Below are positions 1 through 8,616 of a DNA stretch of 64,000 nt, in pieces (positions within the stretch are counted from its first letter, which is position 1; every line of letters starts with the position of its first letter). Below the pieces are notes generated by a model. That model was not told the origin of the DNA. It did no database searches and saw nothing but the letters and a program-made list of their open reading frames with translations. A program made the translations under genes and the position numbers. Source of the DNA: Planctomycetota bacterium (GTDB taxonomy: Bacteria; Planctomycetota; PUPC01; JACPCR01); contig JAQBXN010000021.1 in NCBI GenBank assembly GCA_027625095.1, forward strand, positions 1 through 64,000, written 5' to 3'.

Positions 1-126
1 CTGAAACTTGAATCCTGAAACTTGAATCCTGAAACTTGAATCCTGAAACTTGAATCCTGAAACTTGAATCCTGAAACTTGAATCCTGAAACTTGAATCCT
101 GAATCCTGAACCCTGAACCCTGAAAT
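1..126 (+). repeat. heptad tandem array, CTGAAAC/TTGAATC family
   Basis: Seven exact copies of a 14-base unit (CTGAAAC followed by TTGAATC) fill positions 1-98, followed by three more heptads of the form CTGAATC or CTGAACC and a last partial unit. The array ends 4 bases before the purA start codon and is cut by the left window edge, so its full length is unknown. The 14-mer is itself two diverged heptads. Arrays of the same family recur at 8466, 31682, 35691 and 35743. No spacers are present, so this is not a CRISPR. Confidence 0.95.
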
Positions 127-130
127 CGTT

Positions 131-1438
131 ATGTCTGCAATCGAAAAGAACGGCCCAGCCCCTTCAACCGTGTGTATTATTGGCCTTCAGTGGGGCGATG
201 AAGGAAAAGGTAAAATCGTCGATTTACTGGCGGAAAACGTCGACCTCGTGGTGCGCTTTCAGGGCGGAAGCAATGCCGGCCACACCGTGGTCATCGAAGG
301 CGACGAATTCATTCTTCACCTGCTGCCAACCGGTCTGCTTCGCAAACAGACCATCTGCGTGCTCGGCAATGGGATGGTTATCGACCCAGTCCAGTTTGCC
401 AGGGAGATCGATGAGTTGAAGGAAGACGGAGTCGATGTCTCCGACCGGCTTTTTGTGAGTAACCGAGCCCAAATCGTTATGCCGTATCACAGGTTGCTTG
501 ATATCGCGATGGAAAAAGCGCGTGGGGAATCCTCCATCGGTACGACCTTGCGGGGCATAGGCCCATGTTATCTCGACAAGGTGGCCCGCAACGGGGTCCG
601 TGCCGGCGACCTGATTAATCCGAAGGCTTTCCGCGCGGTGCTGGAACGAAATCTCCCGTATGTGAACCGCCTTCTCCATAAAGGTTACGATCAACCGGAA
701 GTCTCAATAGAAGCTGTCATCGAAGAATACACGCCGCTCGCCAAGCGCATGAAGCCTTTCGTTGTGGAAACCGCCGGCTATCTCAACCGGGCAATCGACG
801 AAGGCAAGTCTGTCATGTTCGAGGGCGCGCAAGGCAGCCTGCTTGACGTCGACTTTGGAACATATCCGTACGTAACTTCGTCGAACACTTCGGCCGCCGC
901 TGCCTCGATTGGTACCGGAGTGCCGCCGAGGAAAATTCAAAACGTGCTGGGCGTGCTTAAAGCCTATACGACTCGCGTCGGCGCCGGTCCGTTCCCAACC
1001 GAGCTCCTGGACAAGACCGGTGAAACATTGCGTTCCGTCGGCAAAGAATTCGGGGCTACGACCGGCCGGCCTCGTCGCTGCGGCTGGTTTGACGCGGTCA
1101 TTACACAATACACTTCCATGATCAGTGGAGTTACCGGGCTGGCCATCACCAAACTCGATGTGCTTGACCGGTTCGAGACACTTCAAATCTGCGTGGCCTA
1201 CGACCTTGACGGGCAGCGCACCGGGGAAGTGCCCGCGGACGCGGAATCTCTCGCGGCCTGCAAACCTGTTTACGAGGAATACCCCGGCTGGCAGACAGAT
1301 ACCTCCGGCATTACGGAGTATTCGCAATTGCCCGACAATGCGAAGTCATACATAGACAAGCTCTCGCGTCTGGTGAATGTTCCCGTAGAAGTCGTTTCCG
1401 TCGGTAAGGACAGACGCAATTCCATTCGGGTGACTTGA
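131..1438 (+). CDS. purA: adenylosuccinate synthase
   Basis: Joins IMP and aspartate, using GTP, to give adenylosuccinate, the first committed step from IMP to AMP in the cytoplasm. The 435-residue length is normal for the family. The N-terminal GDEGKGK loop at residues 22-28 carries the catalytic Asp (D23), and H51 in SNAGHT matches the second catalytic residue. The IMP-binding RGIGPCYLDK stretch and the late TTGRPRRCGWFD motif are also present. The start ATG lies directly after a heptad repeat array and has no clear Shine-Dalgarno sequence, so upstream control may pass through the repeat. The stop codon overlaps the start of uppS, so the two are probably co-transcribed with cdsA. Confidence 0.97.
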   Translation: MSAIEKNGPAPSTVCIIGLQWGDEGKGKIVDLLAENVDLVVRFQGGSNAGHTVVIEGDEFILHLLPTGLLRKQTICVLGNGMVIDPVQFAREIDELKEDGVDVSDRLFVSNRAQIVMPYHRLLDIAMEKARGESSIGTTLRGIGPCYLDKVARNGVRAGDLINPKAFRAVLERNLPYVNRLLHKGYDQPEVSIEAVIEEYTPLAKRMKPFVVETAGYLNRAIDEGKSVMFEGAQGSLLDVDFGTYPYVTSSNTSAAAASIGTGVPPRKIQNVLGVLKAYTTRVGAGPFPTELLDKTGETLRSVGKEFGATTGRPRRCGWFDAVITQYTSMISGVTGLAITKLDVLDRFETLQICVAYDLDGQRTGEVPADAESLAACKPVYEEYPGWQTDTSGITEYSQLPDNAKSYIDKLSRLVNVPVEVVSVGKDRRNSIRVT

Positions 1439-2148
1439 TGGATCTGGACATTCCCCGTCATATCGCCATCATCATGGACGGCAATGGCCGTTGGGCCGAA
1501 TCACGCCGCCAATCGCGAATCCGCGGCCACGAGCAGGGCGCGGAAAGCGTGAGGGCCATCACCCGCGAATGCGCCAGACTGGGCGTGGAGCAGCTCACCC
1601 TTTACGCATTCTCCAACGAAAACTGGAAACGCCCTCGCGCTGAAGTCTCTTTCCTGATGCGCCTTTATCAGCGATATCTGATCAAGGAGAGGAAGGAGAT
1701 CATGGATAACAACATCCGTTTCATAAACATCGGCCGCACCGAGGTCTTGCCCGGATACGTGCAGAAGGAGCTGCAGAAGACCATCGCGATGAGCGCTGAA
1801 AATACCGGGATGCTCATGTGTGTGGCCATAAATTATGGCGGCCGCGTCGAAATCATGGATGCAGCCAAACGGTTCGCTGCGGAAGTAAAGGCAGGCACGC
1901 ATGAGGTCGACGATCTGGATGAAGAGCTTTTCGCCAAGTATCTGTATCAGCCGAGCATGAGGGACCCGGATCTGCTCATCCGAACGGCCGACGAAATGCG
2001 AATAAGCAACTTCCTCCTGTGGCAGCTTTCCTACTCCGAAATCTGGGTCAGCCCTATCTGCTGGCCGGAGTTCCGGGAGGAACATCTCATGAAAGGCATC
2101 GAGGCATACAACCAGCGAATTCGGAAATTCGGCGCACTCAAAACCTGA
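1438..2148 (+). CDS. uppS: isoprenyl transferase (undecaprenyl diphosphate synthase)
   Basis: Cis-prenyltransferase that extends farnesyl diphosphate with isopentenyl units to make the C55 lipid carrier used for peptidoglycan and surface glycans. The MDGNGRWA motif near the N-terminus holds the catalytic Asp (D14 from the chosen start). AFSNENWKRP and the late DPDLLIRT and RISNFLLWQ motifs are family signatures. The ATG at 1438 overlaps the purA stop by one base; a TTG three bases earlier could also be used. cdsA follows after 1 base. In many bacteria uppS-cdsA follows frr, but here that pair sits behind purA while rpsB-tsf-pyrH-frr is 47 kb away. Confidence 0.96.
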   Translation: MDLDIPRHIAIIMDGNGRWAESRRQSRIRGHEQGAESVRAITRECARLGVEQLTLYAFSNENWKRPRAEVSFLMRLYQRYLIKERKEIMDNNIRFINIGRTEVLPGYVQKELQKTIAMSAENTGMLMCVAINYGGRVEIMDAAKRFAAEVKAGTHEVDDLDEELFAKYLYQPSMRDPDLLIRTADEMRISNFLLWQLSYSEIWVSPICWPEFREEHLMKGIEAYNQRIRKFGALKT

Positions 2149-2149
2149 C

Positions 2150-3025
2150 ATGCTCAAAGTTCGAGTCCCTATAGCCATCGCCATGCTTGCCGGCCTGTTC
2201 GGCATCCTGTACGCGGATTTCGGCTCACGGTGGAAGATTGGCTGCCACCTGCTGTTCATGGGTATCACCGTTCTGGCCATCCTGGAGTTTTACAAGCTCA
2301 TCAGCGCGACCGGCCAATACAAGCCAGTCAGGCACATTGGCGTCCTGGCGTGCATCGCACTCACCCTCGGCGAGTGGATGACCTACCAGAAAGATCTCTG
2401 GGGACAGTCCATCACCTTCTGGAGTATCAACGGCATTATTATCGGACTGACGATATTTCTCCTGCTCGCCATCCACGCCCGCCCGGAAGCGTTCAAGGAA
2501 GCGCCCGGCAACATCATGGCTACCCTGTTCGGTATCATGTACATCTGGTTCCTGGGCAGCTATCTGACCAAGATCGCCATGTTGGAAAACAAGCACTTCG
2601 CTTCGGAAGACGTAGGAATCAAGTGCCTCTTGCTGACGGTCGTCGTGGCCAAATTTGCAGACGTCGGAGCTTACCTCATCGGCCGCATGATCGGCCGGAC
2701 CAAACTCGCTCCCAATATCAGCCCCAACAAGACCGTTGAAGGCGCGCTTGCAGGCCTGCTCACGAGTATGGCGATAGCTGTAGTTTTGCAGACACAGCTC
2801 CAGATCCCGTTTCTGAACTGGACGGAGGTGACCATCTTTGGTCTGGTCGTCGGATTCACCAGTGAACTTGGCGACCTTGCCGAATCGCTGCTCAAACGCA
2901 TGTGCGACGCTAAAGATTCCGCCTCGCTGCTGCCGGGCTTTGGGGGCGTACTGGATGTGATTGATTCACTTCTCGCCGCCGCCCCGGTGAGTTATGTTTT
3001 ATTGCTGTTGTTTTCACGTGTATGA
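2150..3025 (+). CDS. cdsA: phosphatidate cytidylyltransferase
   Basis: Integral membrane enzyme that makes CDP-diacylglycerol from phosphatidate and CTP, the branch point of phospholipid synthesis. At 291 residues it has the usual multi-pass hydrophobic pattern. The C-terminal family signature is recognisable as SLLKRMCDAKDSA followed by LPGFGGVLDVIDS. In that signature the usual His of PGHGG is Phe and the usual Arg of LDRxD is Val. The acidic and Lys residues remain, so the enzyme is probably active, though this is inference. It starts 1 base after uppS, indicating one transcript. Confidence 0.93.
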   Translation: MLKVRVPIAIAMLAGLFGILYADFGSRWKIGCHLLFMGITVLAILEFYKLISATGQYKPVRHIGVLACIALTLGEWMTYQKDLWGQSITFWSINGIIIGLTIFLLLAIHARPEAFKEAPGNIMATLFGIMYIWFLGSYLTKIAMLENKHFASEDVGIKCLLLTVVVAKFADVGAYLIGRMIGRTKLAPNISPNKTVEGALAGLLTSMAIAVVLQTQLQIPFLNWTEVTIFGLVVGFTSELGDLAESLLKRMCDAKDSASLLPGFGGVLDVIDSLLAAAPVSYVLLLLFSRV

Positions 3026-3132
3026 GATACCGTCACCGTCTGCGATGGCGGACGTGCCGTTTCTTGTTCCTTCCATATCATGAAGAAATCTTAGTCTCAG
3101 TTGGTGCTAGGAGTGAATTTGAAGAATTTTCA

Positions 3133-3333
3133 ATGAAGGTCATGTCCCTGCCCGAAGAGAGCCGTGCAGACCTTGCCGAGATCCTGATTAAGAGCCTGGA
3201 CGAGGAAGATGATGCCAGCCTCCGAGATTCCTGGCTCAAGGAAATTCAGCGAAGGGACGAAGAGATCAGGTCAGGGAAGATTGAAACAATTCCGTCAAGT
3301 GAAGCTCTACTCGCGGCCAGATTATTGAGCTAA
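3133..3333 (+). CDS. orphan antitoxin-like protein (addiction module component family)
   Basis: A 66-residue acidic helical protein starting MKVMSLPEESRADLAEILIKSL, with the pattern of the putative addiction module component family (PF09720-type antitoxins that usually precede a RelE/ParE toxin). The reading frame is open further upstream to 3022, but the family homology begins at the Met at 3133. An AGGAG at 3109-3113 is rather far from that start. No toxin follows: the 68 bases before phoH hold none. It may be a solitary antitoxin or what is left of a module. Family assignment is from pattern recognition only. Confidence 0.7.
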   Translation: MKVMSLPEESRADLAEILIKSLDEEDDASLRDSWLKEIQRRDEEIRSGKIETIPSSEALLAARLLS

Positions 3334-3374
3334 TCGACAATAGTCAGTGAACAGATCAAACTGACACTTTCGTT

Positions 3375-3401
3375 CCATAACTCCATTCTTCATTATTCCT
3401 G
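3375..3401 (+). repeat. octad array (CCATTCTT family), three units
   Basis: CCATAACT, CCATTCTT and a seven-base CATTATT unit lie directly before the phoH start codon. The exact unit CCATTCTT recurs in the clearer octad arrays at 33910-33965 and 53947-53978. This is the weakest of the three octad arrays. Confidence 0.55.
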
Positions 3402-4484
3402 ATGGAAGAAATCCAGCATACGCTCACTCTTGAAGGCTCGCGAGAAGAATTGGCCCTTCTGGGCAGCAACGACCGCAATATAAAGCGCATTCGCGAAGAA
3501 TTCGGAATCCGTGTCTTTGCGCGCGATGGCGTCGTCCGCATGCATGGGGAGCCGCGTAAGGTGCAGCAGGCAATCGTTGCGTTTGACGACATGCTCAAGC
3601 ACTTTCGCCGCAACCAGCGGTTGCTGAGCGATGATGTTGAGAAATACATCCGCGCCGCCCGTCACGTGCCTATGCCGGAAGTCGCCAGCAAATATAAGGG
3701 TGGAAGCGGCTGGCTCGTTTCACCCAAGACCAAAGGACAGGAATGCTACCTCAAGGCCATGGAAAGCAACCAGGTTGTCTTTTGCATCGGCCCTGCCGGC
3801 ACAGGCAAGACCTACCTTGCGGTATCCATGGCCATCAGCCTTCTACGTGCCGGAGAAATCCGAAAGATTGTGCTGGCGCGCCCTGCGGTCGAGGCGGGTG
3901 AAAAGCTTGGCTTCCTGCCGGGCGATCTGCAGGAAAAGGTTAATCCCTACCTCCGGCCGCTTTATGATGCACTTAACGATCTACTCGATTTTGGCCAGAC
4001 GAAGCGGTACATGGAACGCGATATCATCGAAGTCGTTCCCCTGGCTTTCATGCGCGGGCGAACGCTCAATCATTCCTTCGTGATTCTCGATGAAGCTCAG
4101 AATTCCACTACCAAGCAGATGAAGATGTTCCTTACACGGCTCGGTATCGATTCACGAGCCGTCATCACTGGCGATGTCACCCAGGTGGACTTACGGACCG
4201 ATCAGAAATCCGGCCTGAGCGACGCGCGGGAGATCCTCGACGGCATTAAGGGACTGGATTTTGTTTATCTGGAAAAACAGGATGTCGTACGTCATCGAAT
4301 CGTACAGGACATCGTTGAGGCCTACGAACGCCATGACAATCTCAGATCTCCCATTTCAGAAAACACAGGTTCGACGGAAGCGTTACCCGACCGGCGCGTC
4401 ATGAACAATTCGAATAAGGTGGATGCCCAGCCTCTTAAAGCCAAGCCGATGGCCCTGGACGAGACAGCGGACCAGACTTCCTGA
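3402..4484 (+). CDS. PhoH-like ATPase (YbeZ family)
   Basis: Cytoplasmic PhoH/YbeZ-family NTPase linked in other bacteria to RNA metabolism with the endonuclease YbeY. Residues 1-75 resemble a KH-like RNA-binding domain. The P-loop GPAGTGKT sits at 130-137, and the Walker B region FVILDEAQNST follows about 100 residues later. The 360-residue length is normal, with a polar tail after about residue 310. The gene runs directly into the HD-domain membrane protein with a one-base ATG/TGA overlap, the same phoH-pgpH order seen in Firmicutes. YbeY is not next in line here. The start ATG follows a short octad repeat. Confidence 0.92.
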   Translation: MEEIQHTLTLEGSREELALLGSNDRNIKRIREEFGIRVFARDGVVRMHGEPRKVQQAIVAFDDMLKHFRRNQRLLSDDVEKYIRAARHVPMPEVASKYKGGSGWLVSPKTKGQECYLKAMESNQVVFCIGPAGTGKTYLAVSMAISLLRAGEIRKIVLARPAVEAGEKLGFLPGDLQEKVNPYLRPLYDALNDLLDFGQTKRYMERDIIEVVPLAFMRGRTLNHSFVILDEAQNSTTKQMKMFLTRLGIDSRAVITGDVTQVDLRTDQKSGLSDAREILDGIKGLDFVYLEKQDVVRHRIVQDIVEAYERHDNLRSPISENTGSTEALPDRRVMNNSNKVDAQPLKAKPMALDETADQTS

Positions 4485-6715
4485 TGCCCCAAAACACCAG
4501 ATCTTTCACCAATAAGAGCCGTTCTCGGGTCGCACGCGATCGCGGCAACGCAGCAGCGCGCGGAGCCGATATGACCCCCAAGCCAGGGCGACTGCTCTCC
4601 TGGCTCCTCAGCATTATGATCGGTATGGCAACGGTCGCGATTCTGACCTGGCGCGGTTCGCCACTACCAATCTCCGAAGGCCAAAGAGCCGAGCGGCCCT
4701 ACCTGGTGCGTCAGTCATTTGTCTATGTGGATCCCATGCTGAAGACCGTGCGCGAACGCGATGCCAGGGAAAGTGTGCCTAATTACTACAGGGAATCGGC
4801 AGGGAGTCTCAACAACCTCTTGCGCCAGCTCAGAGAACTTTCAGAAAAACACTCATCCAAAGAGGTCGGGCTGCTAACCTGGGACGCAAGCGGTTTGCTT
4901 GGTGGAAAGATTTCGAAAGACGAGACATTGAATAAATTCATCGGTGAAATGGAAAAAAATTATTACCTCGACGGGCTCGAACTCCTCGGTCAGGAACTCA
5001 AGAAGAGAGGGATTGTTCGCACGGAATCTTTCGAACAGGAACGGTATTCCAAGAAAGTTCGTATCTATAAGGAAGAGGACGGCGGCAGAGCTCGCGAGTC
5101 CAGTTTGGATTCTCTCCTGGCGCCAGGCCTCGAACTGAAGTTCGAATCGGTGGTGAAAGAAACCTTTCTGGAGAGCCCGCCCGAATTCCAACAACTATTT
5201 GCCGAACTCTTATCAGCCGAAGTTATCCCTACGCTGGAATATGACCAACAGGAGACTATACGCCGTAAGCGTGAGGCTTCAGGCAAGGTCATTACCCACC
5301 CGCGCGTTTACAGGGAAGGTCAGGAAATCCTGGCAGTAGGTGAGATTGCAACTCGTGAGGCCATCGAACTTATTCGCGCCGAATACGCCAATTACGTAAA
5401 GTCAACCACATGGCATTCACTGCTGATGCGCTTGGGCGGTCTCACGCTGATAGTTTTTTCAATGATTATTCTGCTTACGATTTATATGAAGCAGTTCCTC
5501 CCCTACATCCTCGAGTCGCGGGCCGAGACCTGCAAGCTCGCCGGACTTTGCCTGTTAGCGCTGGCGGTAAGTAAAGTTATCGCGCATTTGGGTCATTTAC
5601 TGCCATTCGGCCCCTTTCTGATTCCTGTGTATATGATGCCGATGCCGTTTTTCGCATCGGTAATTACGATTGCCTATTCGCCTCGATTGGCTCGAGTTCT
5701 GGTTTATTTTCTCGTCATACTGATGGCCATCATATGTGGCATGAATTTCTCACTATTGGTTGTTCTGGTCTTTGGCTCTTTTGTTGCCATTTTCCTGTCA
5801 TCGCACATTCGCAGCCGAACTGTGCCCTTGAAAATAGGTCTCGCGGCCGGCGCCATACAGGGTGTTGCTTCGATGTCCTTTGCCTTTCTCCTTTCAGACA
5901 ACCCGTTCGGACACCTTCACGAGGCAACATCCGGCCTGGCAAGCGGGGTCGTCATGGGTATGGCCCTGAGTATTACTCTTCCGCTGATTGAGCGTGTATT
6001 TAATATTGTTACGGATTCCAAACTTCTGGAGCTTTCAGATCAGAATCATCCGTTGCTCAGCCGTCTGGCCCTCGAAGCGCCCGGCACTTACCAACACACA
6101 CTGATGGTCGCCATGCTTGCCGAAGCTGGCGCTGAGGCCATCGGCGCCAATTCATTGCTGGCCCGGGTAGGATGCTATTACCACGACATCGGAAAAATGA
6201 ATAAAGCCCACTATTTCGCGGAAAACGAAGACTGGCGCGGCAGCCTTCATAAAGAGCTCAATCCATCCATGAGTGCACTGATTATCACATCGCATGTCCG
6301 AGATGGCTTATCCATGGCCGAGGAGCACAACCTGCCCAAGGCAATGAGAGCGTTCATTTCAGAACACCACGGAACAACGCTGATTGAATTCTTCTATCGT
6401 GAAGCCGAAAAAGCATCGAAAAACCAGCCGGTAAATGAATCGTACTATAGATACCCCGGCCCCAAACCACAGACTCGGGAAACCGGGATAGCACTTCTGG
6501 TAGATACTGTTGAGGCCGCCTGCCGCAGCATCGATAACCCGACGGCAAGCCGGATTGAAAAGCTGGTTCACGAATTATCCATGAAGAAACTGATGGATGG
6601 ACAGTTTAATGAATGCGGCCTCACATTAAGTGAGCTGAAAAAAGTGGAAGAGAGTGCCATTCAGCGCCTTACACACTTTTATCACCATCGCGTGAAGTAT
6701 CCGGGGCAAGAGTAA
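4484..6715 (+). CDS. 7TM-HD membrane protein, PgpH-like c-di-AMP phosphodiesterase
   Basis: A 743-residue protein with the PgpH/YqfF architecture. One N-terminal membrane segment (near residues 35-55) is followed by a large extracytoplasmic region (about 60-310), then a block of seven membrane segments (about 310-500) and a C-terminal cytoplasmic HD phosphohydrolase domain. The HD metal ligands are visible as GTYQHT (H538) and HDIGK (about 567-571), followed by a later SEHHGT motif. The known family degrades the second messenger c-di-AMP; that function is inferred from architecture. The ATG overlaps the phoH stop by one base, so translation is likely coupled. Confidence 0.93.
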   Translation: MPQNTRSFTNKSRSRVARDRGNAAARGADMTPKPGRLLSWLLSIMIGMATVAILTWRGSPLPISEGQRAERPYLVRQSFVYVDPMLKTVRERDARESVPNYYRESAGSLNNLLRQLRELSEKHSSKEVGLLTWDASGLLGGKISKDETLNKFIGEMEKNYYLDGLELLGQELKKRGIVRTESFEQERYSKKVRIYKEEDGGRARESSLDSLLAPGLELKFESVVKETFLESPPEFQQLFAELLSAEVIPTLEYDQQETIRRKREASGKVITHPRVYREGQEILAVGEIATREAIELIRAEYANYVKSTTWHSLLMRLGGLTLIVFSMIILLTIYMKQFLPYILESRAETCKLAGLCLLALAVSKVIAHLGHLLPFGPFLIPVYMMPMPFFASVITIAYSPRLARVLVYFLVILMAIICGMNFSLLVVLVFGSFVAIFLSSHIRSRTVPLKIGLAAGAIQGVASMSFAFLLSDNPFGHLHEATSGLASGVVMGMALSITLPLIERVFNIVTDSKLLELSDQNHPLLSRLALEAPGTYQHTLMVAMLAEAGAEAIGANSLLARVGCYYHDIGKMNKAHYFAENEDWRGSLHKELNPSMSALIITSHVRDGLSMAEEHNLPKAMRAFISEHHGTTLIEFFYREAEKASKNQPVNESYYRYPGPKPQTRETGIALLVDTVEAACRSIDNPTASRIEKLVHELSMKKLMDGQFNECGLTLSELKKVEESAIQRLTHFYHHRVKYPGQE

Positions 6716-6756
6716 TCATCCGATTGATCCAAAGCCGTTTGATTCGACGGCCTCTT

Positions 6757-6782
6757 CCAGGGCGCCGGCAGCGAAGCCCTGG
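6757..6782. other. hairpin between pgpH-like gene and lipoprotein gene
   Basis: CCAGGGC and GCCCTGG form a 7-bp stem around a 12-base loop in the 99-base gap. No T-run follows on either strand, so it is not a clear intrinsic terminator. It could still be a 3' processing or pausing structure. Confidence 0.35.
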
Positions 6783-6814
6783 ACGCCCTTCATGACACAA
6801 CAAAAGGAATTCCT

Positions 6815-7612
6815 TTGAACTATTCATCCCACTGTTTCATCATCGCAACACTGTTCCTCGCCATCAACGCCGGTTGCGTCTCGGTCCCTGCCGGTCTCAA
6901 GCCACAGGTCACTGGCGTATCCGGTAAGATCACCGGGATCGACTTCAAGGGCGTGAATCTGGAATTACAGCTACAGATCAAGAATCCGTATCCGATCCCC
7001 ATTGAGACCCCGCAGTTCAAATATAGTGTTGGCGTAGAAGGCAGTGAACTCTTCACAGCATCGAAGGCCAGCCAGATTAGCTTACCAGCTCTGAAAACTG
7101 GCAGTGCTATTCTGCCAATCACGATTCGGTACCTTGACATACCGGGTACCCTCACGAGCCTGAAAGGCAAGAATGAAGTCAGCTATTCGGTAAAAGGTGC
7201 GTTCCTGCATGAAGCCCTCGGCAAGAAATTGGAATTACCTTTCTCGCATATAGGTCAACTGCCCGTTCTTCAACTGCCGACCCTTGCCAACCTGAAGGCC
7301 AAGTTGCTGAAAATGTCCTTCACCGGCGCTGCAGTCGAGGTCGCCGCGGACATGTTCAATCCGAACACCTTCGGTATAGACATTTCCAATCTTGGATACG
7401 AGGTCACCCTGGGCGGTCAACCGGTCGGGGGGATCAGCCTTTCATCGGCAGAAAAAGTAAGCGCCGGCGGCAAGACACGCTTGAACCTGAAGGGAACCAT
7501 TTCCGCTTCCGCCGCAGTCTTGAATCTGTTGAAGGAGAAGACATTGCCGACGCCTGGCCTGCTCGTGACAGGCGCGATCAAGACACCGTTCGGTGAAGTA
7601 ACACTGAAGTGA
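6815..7612 (+). CDS. lipoprotein with two LEA type 2 (WHy) domains
   Basis: A 265-residue protein with an N-terminal hydrophobic segment ending in a lipobox-like Ala-Gly-Cys (Cys 21), so probably a membrane-anchored lipoprotein. The rest looks like two tandem copies of the LEA-2/WHy fold. One begins around VTGVSGKITGIDFKGVNLEL and contains IKNPYPIPIE; the other begins around LLKMSFTGAAVEVAADMFNPN. The paired Asn-Pro strands are typical of this fold. The start is TTG, supported by an AAAAGGAA Shine-Dalgarno 7 bases upstream. LEA-2 proteins are linked to desiccation or stress tolerance, but the function here is unknown. Confidence 0.8.
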   Translation: MNYSSHCFIIATLFLAINAGCVSVPAGLKPQVTGVSGKITGIDFKGVNLELQLQIKNPYPIPIETPQFKYSVGVEGSELFTASKASQISLPALKTGSAILPITIRYLDIPGTLTSLKGKNEVSYSVKGAFLHEALGKKLELPFSHIGQLPVLQLPTLANLKAKLLKMSFTGAAVEVAADMFNPNTFGIDISNLGYEVTLGGQPVGGISLSSAEKVSAGGKTRLNLKGTISASAAVLNLLKEKTLPTPGLLVTGAIKTPFGEVTLK

Positions 7613-7624
7613 CCCGGGGCTCGA

Positions 7625-8383
7625 TTACTTGGCTTCGAGCACCTTGATCCGCACGTTTTTTACTTGCACAGTCATGGGCGGGCCCGCGTGGAGTTGGACG
7701 GCGATGAGACCTTTCTCGCGATGTTGTGGATCGTTGTCGATGAATTCGCTCATGGTCACATCGTTGATCTTTTGAATGAAGTGAAAGCCGTTGGCGATGA
7801 TGTGATATTCGTTCCAGTCTGGAGCATCCTTGATCTTCTTAACAAGATCCGTGGCCCCCTCCAACGGTTCAACATCTCGCTTGGTTACAGTTTTCTTCCG
7901 GCCGTCCTTTTCTATCTCTTCATTTCGGATGGTGACCTTCTCACCACGCTTTGCGAGCAAGCCTCGGAATCGCTCACCATAGTTGGTGCCCGTCCAGCCT
8001 TTGCCCTTATCAAAGTCGGCCTGGTAGCCGCCCACGCGCCAGCGGTCGCTACCGTTGGCTTTGAAGCTTCGGTACTGAATTCCGCTGTTGTGTTCAAGGA
8101 TGCGGAACTCGAGCTTTAATTCGAAGTCAGCGAAATCGACCGGGGCATTATCCTTGTTTTCCCCGACGTAGATGATGAAGGTGTTGCCTTGGGCGGGGAC
8201 TTCCTTTGTCGTTGTGCCGGTGATGGCCCCATCTTTTACTGACCAGAATTTCGGGTCACCATCCCAGCCAGTGAGGGTTTCGCCGTCAAAAAGATTCTGC
8301 CAGCCAGTGGGTCTTTCCTGAGCTGTCAAGGAGGAGGAAACCAAAAGGGCGACAAAACATGCTATGGATTGAATGCTTTTCAT
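7625..8383 (-). CDS. secreted DUF1080 (3-keto-disaccharide hydrolase domain) protein
   Basis: A 252-residue protein with a cleavable signal peptide (about residues 1-21, ending Leu-Thr-Ala-Gln). The DUF1080 fold, a concanavalin-like jelly roll, starts at GWQNLFDGETLTGWDGD and runs to the end, with LEFRILEHNSGIQYRSF in the middle. This family is much expanded in planctomycetes and verrucomicrobia and is tied to oxidised sugar or glycoside breakdown in the periplasm. The start has a GGAGAAC Shine-Dalgarno. It lies downstream of, and co-directional with, a sulfatase, suggesting a shared polysaccharide-degrading role. Confidence 0.93.
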   Translation of the reverse strand: MKSIQSIACFVALLVSSSLTAQERPTGWQNLFDGETLTGWDGDPKFWSVKDGAITGTTTKEVPAQGNTFIIYVGENKDNAPVDFADFELKLEFRILEHNSGIQYRSFKANGSDRWRVGGYQADFDKGKGWTGTNYGERFRGLLAKRGEKVTIRNEEIEKDGRKKTVTKRDVEPLEGATDLVKKIKDAPDWNEYHIIANGFHFIQKINDVTMSEFIDNDPQHREKGLIAVQLHAGPPMTVQVKNVRIKVLEAK

Positions 8384-8465
8384 AAGTGTTCTCCAGGTTG
8401 GGAAGCAGGATTAAGGGGTCCAGATTCAGAGTGTTCTTGGCGCTCCGCGACAAGTCTTCGACAGT

Positions 8466-8479
8466 GATTCAAGATTCAA
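8466..8479 (-). repeat. two TTGAATC heptads upstream of the DUF1080 gene
   Basis: Two exact adjacent heptads that read TTGAATC on the minus strand, the sense direction of the DUF1080 gene that starts 83 bases further on. Same family as the array at 1-126. Two units alone could be chance; the recurrence of the family elsewhere raises confidence. Confidence 0.5.
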
Positions 8480-8616
8480 TACGAGCCCTGCCGGCCGGGC
8501 GTCGGTTGGTGGATGCTCGTCGGACATTTGGGGAGTGCCCCGACTTGGTAGAGCTTTCATTTTTCGAAGAGTTACGAAGAGACCCAGGGACGAGCCACCG
8601 CACAACCAATGGCAGT

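Noticed and set aside
1-126. The array at the left edge as a CRISPR or telomere-like end
   Set aside because: The 14-base units follow one another directly with no spacers. The same heptad family recurs inside the window, so it is a dispersed repeat and not a CRISPR array or chromosome end.
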